A stretch of DNA of 36,698 nt from an uncultured Campylobacterales bacterium (GTDB lineage: Bacteria > Campylobacterota > Campylobacteria > Campylobacterales > Sulfurimonadaceae). Numbering within the stretch: position 1 is the first letter of the stretch; every line of letters starts with the position of its first letter. Below the pieces are notes generated by a model. That model was given only the letters and a program-made list of their open reading frames with translations. It was not told where the DNA came from and ran no database searches. Location of the stretch: the NCBI GenBank assembly GCA_903892995.1, contig CAITKP010000009.1:1-36698 (forward strand), given 5' to 3'. Of this stretch, positions 31,481-36,698 are shown in pieces. A program made the position numbers and the translations under genes.

Positions 31481-32352
31481 TTGGGCATCAAGCTGAAAAA
31501 CTAGAGCAGCTCATAGCAACATCATCGGCAAAAAAATCTAAAAAGACAAGATTTATTGCCATTACAAGTGGAAAGGGAGGCGTTGGAAAGAGTACAATTA
31601 GTTCCAACCTTGCTTACATTTTGTCTCAAAATGGTATGAATGTCGGTATATTTGATGCAGATATCGGTCTTGCGAATCTCGACGTTATGTTTAATGTAAA
31701 AATCAAAAAAAATATCTTACATGTACTCAAAGGTGAGGCAAAAGTTTCAGACATTTTGATCCCTATTACAAGAAATCTTATTTTGATCCCTGGAGACAGC
31801 GGAGATGAAATTTTAAAATATGCAGATGAAGCCTTGTTTGCAAGATTTATGCAAGAGGCAGAGATCTTAGATAAATTAGATATTATGATTATCGACACGG
31901 GTGCTGGTATTGGTGAACATATTCAGATGTTTTTAAAAGCAGCAGATGATGTTATTGTCGTAACAGTTCCTGATCCAGCAGCTATCACAGATGCGTACGC
32001 AACGATAAAAACGATAGCAAGCATGCGTAATGATATTTCGATGATTATGAACCAAGTGCGTGGAGAAGCAGAAGCGCTTGCAGTTTTCAACAAAATAAAA
32101 AAAGTCGCACACTCAAACATTAGAGAAGATCTCAATCTTACTCTTCTTGGTAAGGTAAATTCAGATACTAGAGTCTCTATGGCAGTCAAACAAAGAGAGC
32201 TGGTGAGTGTTGTTGCACAAGGTTCACAGCCAGTAATCGATTTAGAACTCATAGCTGCAGAAATTGCAAAAAATTTGGAACGAAATGTGCTAGTTTCCTC
32301 CACAGAGAGTGGATTAGCAGGACTGTTTAGACGTTTAATGCAACATTTTTAA
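31477..32352 (+). CDS. flhG: Flagellar number regulator FlhG (YlxH/FleN), MinD-like ATPase
   Basis: A P-loop ATPase that works against FlhF to limit flagellar number, and in Campylobacter also influences the division site. The 291-residue protein has the deviant Walker A GKGGVGKSTISSNLA (~residues 31-45), switch I DADIGLANLDVM and switch II IIDTGAGIGEH. The C-terminal region after ~270 (GLAGLFRRLMQHF) looks like the membrane-targeting amphipathic helix of MinD-like proteins. It overlaps flhF by 4 bases. Confidence 0.94.
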   Translation: MIGHQAEKLEQLIATSSAKKSKKTRFIAITSGKGGVGKSTISSNLAYILSQNGMNVGIFDADIGLANLDVMFNVKIKKNILHVLKGEAKVSDILIPITRNLILIPGDSGDEILKYADEALFARFMQEAEILDKLDIMIIDTGAGIGEHIQMFLKAADDVIVVTVPDPAAITDAYATIKTIASMRNDISMIMNQVRGEAEALAVFNKIKKVAHSNIREDLNLTLLGKVNSDTRVSMAVKQRELVSVVAQGSQPVIDLELIAAEIAKNLERNVLVSSTESGLAGLFRRLMQHF

Positions 32353-32375
32353 TCTTATAAAAGGGGAATTTATTT

Positions 32376-32711
32376 ATGTTAGCACCTAATTTTGTCTCTT
32401 TTTTTACGGTTCAAGGTTTTTTTATTGGAATTATCTTTGGATTGATAAAGTCAGATAGTGCAGATGGTCTGTTTACATACGCCTTTTTAATTACAACCTT
32501 TTTTTATCTATTTTCACATCTTGTCGTAGCATTTTATTTTAAAACTTTGAGTGTCAAGAGTTATAGCTTTGCAAAACATAGACATGAATTAGATCTTGAT
32601 CATATTATCAAAGAGATAAATAAAAGAGAAAAAGTAATCGATTCTGCGTATAAAATTACAGATGCTGCAATAAAGATGAATACTCAAGATAGCCTTAAGG
32701 CCGCTGTATGA
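32376..32711 (+). CDS. Small two-helix membrane protein of the flagellar operon
   Basis: A 111-residue protein with two membrane helices (about 8-25 and 33-54) and a charged cytosolic tail with a helical stretch (HHELDLDHIIKEINKREK-like composition, ~67-105). I do not know its function. A similar small membrane protein gene occupies the same place between flhG and fliA in Campylobacter (recalled as Cj0062c), so it is conserved and probably tied to flagellar regulation. GGGGAA lies 8-13 bases before the ATG, and its stop overlaps the fliA start by 4 bases. Confidence 0.75.
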   Translation: MLAPNFVSFFTVQGFFIGIIFGLIKSDSADGLFTYAFLITTFFYLFSHLVVAFYFKTLSVKSYSFAKHRHELDLDHIIKEINKREKVIDSAYKITDAAIKMNTQDSLKAAV

Positions 32712-33394
32712 TCACGGCTTATACAAATGAACTCAAACACAAAGAGGATGAACTTGCCATTGCTTACCTTCCAGCAGTAAAAGCCATGGCGTTTCGCTTA
32801 AAAGAGAGATTGCCTAGTTCTGTGGATTATATGGATCTTAATGCCATAGGAACAGAAGAACTAGTAAAGCTTGCCCGTCGATATGATGAGGTACAAAACG
32901 ATTCTTTTTGGGGATATGCAAAAACAAGAGTGTATGGAGCGATGCTTGATTATCTAAGATCTTTAGATGTATTGAGCCGTTCTAGCAGAAAACTTGTGAA
33001 AAGAATAGATTATTTGGTCGAAGAGTATCTTCTTACACATGATGAAGAACCAACAGATGCTCAATTAGCTGAGATGATTGAGGACGAGAGTGAAGAGAAG
33101 ATTCATGAAGCTCGCATTGCATCTGCTATCTATACTGTTATGCCGCTTGATGATCACTTTAATGATAATGATGCTACTGAGACATTAGAAAAAATTGAAA
33201 AAGAGCAGCTAGTAGAGTTGATCGAAGATATTTTATCAACCTACAGTGAGCGAGAGCAGATGGTAATTCAGCTCTATTATTTTGAAGAGTTGACCTTAAA
33301 AGAGATCAGTGCTGTTTTAGATATCACTGAGTCTAGGATTTCGCAGATTCATAAGTCTGTGATTTTAAAAATCAAAGAGAGTGTAGGAGCATAA
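32708..33394 (+). CDS. fliA: Flagellar sigma factor sigma-28 (FliA)
   Basis: Directs RNA polymerase to late flagellar promoters. The 228-residue protein has region 2 (AMAFRLKERLPSSVDYMDLNAIG and FWGYAKTRVYGAMLDYLRSLD), region 3 (RKLVKRIDYLVEEYLLTHDEEPTDAQLAEMI, residue ~97 on) and region 4 with the helix-turn-helix LTLKEISAVLDITESRISQIHKS near the C-terminus. The anti-sigma factor FlgM is not encoded in this window. Followed after one base by fliM. Confidence 0.95.
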   Translation: MITAYTNELKHKEDELAIAYLPAVKAMAFRLKERLPSSVDYMDLNAIGTEELVKLARRYDEVQNDSFWGYAKTRVYGAMLDYLRSLDVLSRSSRKLVKRIDYLVEEYLLTHDEEPTDAQLAEMIEDESEEKIHEARIASAIYTVMPLDDHFNDNDATETLEKIEKEQLVELIEDILSTYSEREQMVIQLYYFEELTLKEISAVLDITESRISQIHKSVILKIKESVGA

Positions 33395-33395
33395 T

Positions 33396-34490
33396 ATGGC
33401 AGATATACTTTCGCAAGAAGAGATAGATGCACTACTCGATGTCGTTGACGAGGGTGATGAGTCTCTAGAAGAGAATGGCGGTGATGAAGGATTTTCTCAG
33501 CGTCAAATAACACTTTATGATTTTAAACGTCCAAATCGTGTATCTAAAGAGCAGTTGCGTGCATTTCGTGGTATACACGATAAAATGGCTCGCTCTCTCT
33601 CTTCGCAAATCTCTTCGATTATGCGTTCGATTGTAGAGATTCAGCTCCATTCAGTCGATCAGATGACATATGGAGAGTTTTTAATGTCTCTTCCAAATCC
33701 AACAAGTTTCAATGTTTTTTCGATGAAACCGCTTGAAGGAAATGGGATTTTAGAGATAAACCCTTCAATCGCATTTCCAATGCTAGACAGGTTGCTTGGA
33801 GGAAAAGGTGAGCCTTTTGAAGCAACGCGTGAATTTTCAGATATAGAACTGAGTCTTTTTGAAACTATATTGAGAGTTATGATGGCAACGCTTAAAGAAG
33901 CATGGGGACCTGTTAGTGATCTTTATCCAAATGTAGAATCAAAAGAGTCAAGTCCTAATGTTGTTCAGATTGTTGCACAAAATGAGATTGTTGTGATGGT
34001 AGTTATGGAAATCATTATAGGGCATAGTTCTGGTATGATGAATATTTGTTATCCTGTAATCGCGCTTGAGCCTATCTTACCAAAATTAGCAAGTAGAGAT
34101 TTGATGCTGAATGAAACTAGTTCAAAAAAAAGCAGAAATCAAGAACTGCAAGTTTTACTTGGTGGTGCTCAGGTGAATGTAGAGGCGAACCTTGGTTCTG
34201 CGGAGCTTGATATGAGAGAGGTTCTTGAACTGAAAATCGGAGATATTATACGTCTCAATACAGATGCAAATGATATTGTAACACTTGCGATAGATGGAAA
34301 AGTACGTTTTAAGGGTGAAATTGGGCTTAGAAGGTTTCGAAAATCTATCCAAATAACAGAGATAGTGCAAACTGAGAAAGATTCTGTGAAACGAACTTTA
34401 GAAAATCTAGAAAGACAGCGCAAAGCAAAAATAAGTGGTGTAAAAGATCTTATCAATAATAATGAAGATGATAATGAATATGAGGATTAA
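33396..34490 (+). CDS. fliM: Flagellar motor switch protein FliM
   Basis: Part of the C-ring that binds phospho-CheY and reverses rotation. The N-terminus SQEEIDALLD (residues 5-14) is the CheY-P binding peptide. The CheC-like middle domain spans ~40-230, with the GGKGEPF loop near 130, and the C-terminal SpoA/FliN-like domain ~255-330 (DMREVLELKIGDIIRLN). A ~30-residue charged tail follows, 364 residues in all. Adjacent to fliY, its partner in the ring. Confidence 0.96.
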   Translation: MADILSQEEIDALLDVVDEGDESLEENGGDEGFSQRQITLYDFKRPNRVSKEQLRAFRGIHDKMARSLSSQISSIMRSIVEIQLHSVDQMTYGEFLMSLPNPTSFNVFSMKPLEGNGILEINPSIAFPMLDRLLGGKGEPFEATREFSDIELSLFETILRVMMATLKEAWGPVSDLYPNVESKESSPNVVQIVAQNEIVVMVVMEIIIGHSSGMMNICYPVIALEPILPKLASRDLMLNETSSKKSRNQELQVLLGGAQVNVEANLGSAELDMREVLELKIGDIIRLNTDANDIVTLAIDGKVRFKGEIGLRRFRKSIQITEIVQTEKDSVKRTLENLERQRKAKISGVKDLINNNEDDNEYED

Positions 34491-34494
34491 ATAG

Positions 34495-35367
34495 ATGGAA
34501 GAGTTTATTAAACTATTTGAACGTGAAACTGTAGCTACAATTGAGAGTCTAATCGGTCAAGCTCCTTCTTTAACAAAAAAAGAAGAGGAAAATATATCTA
34601 TTATCTCAAATATTATTCCCCCGATTGCTTTGGTGAAAATTAGCGTCAGTGGTGATATTGAAGCAAAGATTATGGTTGGTGTTTCTGCATTACTTGCTAC
34701 TGCTCTTGGTGATATGATGCTCGGCGGAGAGGGCGAAGGCAAAGAAGATATGAATGATGATGATATTGATGCGATTAAAGAGATCATATCAAACGTCATG
34801 GGAGCAATTTCCAACACACTTTCTGCGCAAAAAGAGTTGCCAAAAATAACACTTAAAGTAGATAATGTTGAGTTTGTAAAAGATGATGGTGAAATAAATC
34901 TTGACAGTTATAGCAAGATGTATGTTTATGCTTTTAATTTAGGAGATCTCAACTCTTTAATCATGCTCATTGTAGATGAAAAATTTGAAAAGTCATTTCA
35001 CAGTGGGATGGCACAAGAGAATGTTGCAAACTCATCAAAAGAATCTAAATCAGTTGGTACAAACCTTGGCAGTGAACAAGATCTTGCTGTTGATTATGGT
35101 GATATGAAAAATATATCATTGATTTTAGATGTGAAGCTTCCTGTTCGTGTAAGAATTGGCAAAAAAAAGATGCTTTTAAAAGATGTATTAAATATGGATA
35201 TAGGTTCAGTCATCGAACTCAATCAATTAGCAAATGATCCTTTGGATATTTTAGTTGATGATCATGTTATTGCACAGGGTGAAGTTGTTATAGTAGATGG
35301 AAACTTTGGTATTCAAATAACAACAATAGGTACAAAAAGAGATAGATTAAATAAACTAAAATCTTAG
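34495..35367 (+). CDS. fliY: Flagellar motor switch protein FliY (FliN with CheC-like domain)
   Basis: A 290-residue switch protein. The C-terminal ~80 residues are a FliN/SpoA domain (SLILDVKLPVRVRIGKKKMLLKDVL then IGSVIELNQLANDPLDILVD). The N-terminal ~190 residues resemble the CheC/FliM middle domain, with a single acidic/Asn helix IDAIKEIISNVMGAISNTL comparable to, but off by one residue from, the CheC phosphatase D-x3-E-x2-N signature, so CheY-P phosphatase activity is uncertain. The acidic stretch before that helix is unusually Asp-rich. Last gene of the flagellar operon. Confidence 0.92.
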   Translation: MEEFIKLFERETVATIESLIGQAPSLTKKEEENISIISNIIPPIALVKISVSGDIEAKIMVGVSALLATALGDMMLGGEGEGKEDMNDDDIDAIKEIISNVMGAISNTLSAQKELPKITLKVDNVEFVKDDGEINLDSYSKMYVYAFNLGDLNSLIMLIVDEKFEKSFHSGMAQENVANSSKESKSVGTNLGSEQDLAVDYGDMKNISLILDVKLPVRVRIGKKKMLLKDVLNMDIGSVIELNQLANDPLDILVDDHVIAQGEVVIVDGNFGIQITTIGTKRDRLNKLKS

Positions 35368-35402
35368 TCTTTTATTTTCAGGATCTTTATTTTTGAAACT
35401 GT

Positions 35403-35408
35403 TATAAT
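35403..35408 (+). promoter_or_regulatory. -10 element for mnmA
   Basis: TATAAT in the 79-base gap after fliY; the start would be near 35415 and AAAGAG precedes the ATG at 35447 by 6 bases. Confidence 0.5.
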
Positions 35409-35446
35409 TTTCGAGTAATTTTTACTTATAAATTAAAGAGAAATAA

Positions 35447-36466
35447 ATGAAAAAAAAAGTTTTAATCGGAATGAGTGGTGGAGTTGACTCTACAGTATCT
35501 GCTCTTATACTTAAAGAGGATGGGTATGATGTTGAAGGTGTATATATGCGCCTCCACTCAAAACCAGGCTATCACGAGGTTCATCAAGCAAGAGCCCAAA
35601 AAGCTGCTGATTTTGTTGGAATCCCTTTACATGTAATAGACTTAGAAGATATTTTTAAAGAAAAAGTATTCAATCCTTTCATAGAGACCTATAAAAATGG
35701 TCAAACTCCAAATCCATGCGCATTATGTAATAAAAATCTAAAATTTGGTGAGATGATCAAATTTGCAGACATTATTGGTGCAGAGTATATTGCTACTGGA
35801 CATTATATTCAACATGATGGAAAATATCTACTCCAAGCAGAAGATGATACAAAAGATCAGAGTTATTTTCTTTTCTATATAGATAAAGAAATAGTGCCAA
35901 GACTACTTTTTCCAATGGGAACTCGTAAAAAGAGTGATATAAAAAATTTAGCTGCTTCCATAGAAGGTTTAGAATCCTTTGCATCTCAGGCAGAATCAAG
36001 TGAAATATGCTTTGTTGAAACAACATATGCAGATCTTTTAAAAGATTATGTAGAGGTTGATAAAGTAGGAGAGGTTCTTGATACTAATGGAAAAGTAGTT
36101 GGAGAGCATAAAGGATATATGCACTACACGATTGGTAAGCGAAAAGGTTTTACTGTAAAAGGTGCTCATGATCCACACTATGTAGTAGAAATCGATCCAA
36201 TAGCAAATAAGATTGTAGTTGGTCACAAAGAGGATCTTGCTTGCAATAAAGTAGATCTCAGAGATATTAATATGTTCGACGAAAGAACAGAGTTCGAAAC
36301 AAGTGTAAAATTAAGATATAGAACAAAAGCGGTTACATGTAAAGTGAAAATATCAGAAAAAGGTGCAGAAGTCATATTGGATGAACCTGTCTATGGCGTG
36401 GCAAAAGGGCAAGCAGCAGTCTTTTATGATAATAACAAATTAATAGGCGGTGGCTGGATAGCATAA
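35447..36466 (+). CDS. mnmA: tRNA-specific 2-thiouridylase MnmA
   Basis: Makes the 2-thio group of U34 in Lys, Glu and Gln tRNAs with ATP and a sulfur relay. The PP-loop is GMSGGVDSTVSA (residues 8-19). The first catalytic Cys lies in NPCALCNKNLKF (~85-96) with the second, persulfide-forming Cys in SSEICFVE (~187-194). GKRKGFTV and the C-terminal barrel domain follow, and 339 residues fits the short bacterial form. Two exact TTACATGTAA sites (35627 read Leu-His-Val, 36333 read Thr-Cys-Lys) lie within. Confidence 0.96.
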   Translation: MKKKVLIGMSGGVDSTVSALILKEDGYDVEGVYMRLHSKPGYHEVHQARAQKAADFVGIPLHVIDLEDIFKEKVFNPFIETYKNGQTPNPCALCNKNLKFGEMIKFADIIGAEYIATGHYIQHDGKYLLQAEDDTKDQSYFLFYIDKEIVPRLLFPMGTRKKSDIKNLAASIEGLESFASQAESSEICFVETTYADLLKDYVEVDKVGEVLDTNGKVVGEHKGYMHYTIGKRKGFTVKGAHDPHYVVEIDPIANKIVVGHKEDLACNKVDLRDINMFDERTEFETSVKLRYRTKAVTCKVKISEKGAEVILDEPVYGVAKGQAAVFYDNNKLIGGGWIA

Positions 36467-36501
36467 ATACCTAATGAAATATAATTATTTTTCATAGGTA
36501 T
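36467..36501 (+). terminator. Stem-loop directly after mnmA
   Basis: ATACCTA, a one-base bulge and TGAAA pair with TTTCA and TAGGTAT (12 bp in all) around a ~10-base AT loop, starting at the base after the mnmA stop codon. No T-tract follows, so termination strength is uncertain; it may shield mnmA mRNA or separate it from the rRNA promoter. Confidence 0.4.
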
Positions 36502-36585
36502 AACCCTTATTGTGTGGAATTTTCACAAAATATATGCGTTTTTTACAAAATTTTTCACTTTTTTTAAATTTCTTTCAAAAACCCC

Positions 36586-36614
36586 TTGACATTGATTTCT
36601 GATTTGTCTATAAT
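36586..36614 (+). promoter_or_regulatory. Consensus sigma-70 promoter, probably for an rRNA operon
   Basis: TTGACA at 36586-36591 and TATAAT at 36609-36614 with a 17-bp spacer: all twelve consensus bases, the only such promoter in the window. An A/T-tract region (36536-36580) immediately upstream looks like an UP element. In a phylum whose promoters usually lack a -35, this points to a very highly expressed stable-RNA operon. Confidence 0.8.
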
Positions 36615-36620
36615 TCCCGT

Positions 36621-36698
36621 CCACAAACGATGAGACCTTAAGTTAAGGCCTTGAGAGACGACGTCTTTCTAGTTTGAGATCATTGAAAACTAAGCAAG
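36621..36698 (+). ncRNA. Probable 5' leader of an rRNA operon (cut by the window edge)
   Basis: Downstream of the consensus promoter there is no reading frame. The transcript would contain a small hairpin (CCTTA AGT TAAGG) and end at the window edge with TTGAAAACTAAGCAAG, which resembles rRNA leader/spacer sequence just before a mature rRNA. No 16S sequence itself is reached, so the assignment is inference. Confidence 0.55.

Larger units (their letters stand above)
2351..36342. repeat. Highly iterated palindrome TTACATGTAA (16 exact copies)
   Basis: Exact copies begin at 2351, 8164, 8604, 10499, 12508, 12957, 20435, 22440, 22902, 25145, 26531, 26552, 27004, 28001, 35627 and 36333. One-mismatch forms start at 5402, 8220, 10129, 23064, 26983, 28826 and 31717. 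Twelve exact copies are inside genes: nine are read as Leu-His-Val and three as Thr-Cys-Lys. None is in bamA, infB or the flagellar run from 29.2 to 35.4 kb. Confidence 0.9.

Noticed and set aside
2351-36342. CRISPR-like array from the repeated palindrome
   Set aside because: The copies are dispersed over 34 kb with irregular spacing and lie mostly within genes; there are no spacers or cas genes.

Overview
The window is a 36.7 kb chromosomal segment of a Campylobacterota (epsilonproteobacterial) genome, most likely from a Sulfurimonas-type free-living relative of Campylobacter and Helicobacter. The evidence is the AT-rich composition, a response regulator whose output domain is almost that of Helicobacter HP1043 (HsrA) / Campylobacter CosR, and two gene orders I recall from Campylobacter: lpxC-tsaB-thrB-ylxR-infB-rbfA-rimP, and sppA-mqnX-aroQ-folK-flhF-flhG-small membrane protein-fliA-fliM-fliY. 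The genus is an inference; no database was searched.

Layout. (1) 1-6.2 kb: bamA (+), then a leftward block of the CosR/HsrA-type regulator, a sensor kinase, a ferredoxin and a Ppx/GppA phosphatase. (2) 6.3-8.9 kb: a KefB/KefC-type antiporter with an RCK domain (+), convergent with folB and plsY (-). (3) 9-25.1 kb: a long rightward run for NAD synthesis (nadA, nadC), flagellar export (flhB), nanoRNA/DHH phosphoesterase, an M23 peptidase, lipid A (lpxC), t6A (tsaB), threonine (thrB), translation initiation and ribosome assembly (ylxR, infB, rbfA, rimP), riboflavin (ribD), menaquinone (menG/ubiE), DNA repair (xseA), an FmdE-like protein and an APC permease. (4) 25.1-27.0 kb: an accessory block. 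(5) 27.0-29.1 kb leftward: sppA and the aminodeoxyfutalosine deaminase mqnX, which with menG points to the futalosine route to menaquinone. (6) 29.2-35.4 kb rightward: aroQ, folK and a flagellar regulation/switch operon. (7) mnmA, then a consensus sigma-70 promoter and leader that look like the start of an rRNA operon running off the right edge.

The accessory block is the unusual part. It has an Xre-type regulator with a 22-bp perfect inverted repeat over its start codon, divergent from two overlapping genes of unknown function, one of them exported. Then come 600 bases without a conventional gene. These hold a compact locus that I read as a previously undescribed type I toxin-antitoxin-like system: a 19-residue hydrophobic peptide whose ribosome-binding region is complementary on both flanks to its own 5' leader, with the Shine-Dalgarno complementary to the 3' UTR and an intrinsic terminator inside the leader that would release a short antisense-like RNA. 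The locus lies between two ~82-bp direct repeats, each containing an sppA 3' end. One is the real gene; the other is a decayed remnant still readable over 20 codons.

A second genome-scale signal runs through the window: the palindrome TTACATGTAA occurs exactly 16 times in 36.7 kb (well under one expected by composition). It lies in coding and non-coding DNA alike, mostly in the frame giving Leu-His-Val, resembling highly iterated palindromes such as cyanobacterial HIP1.
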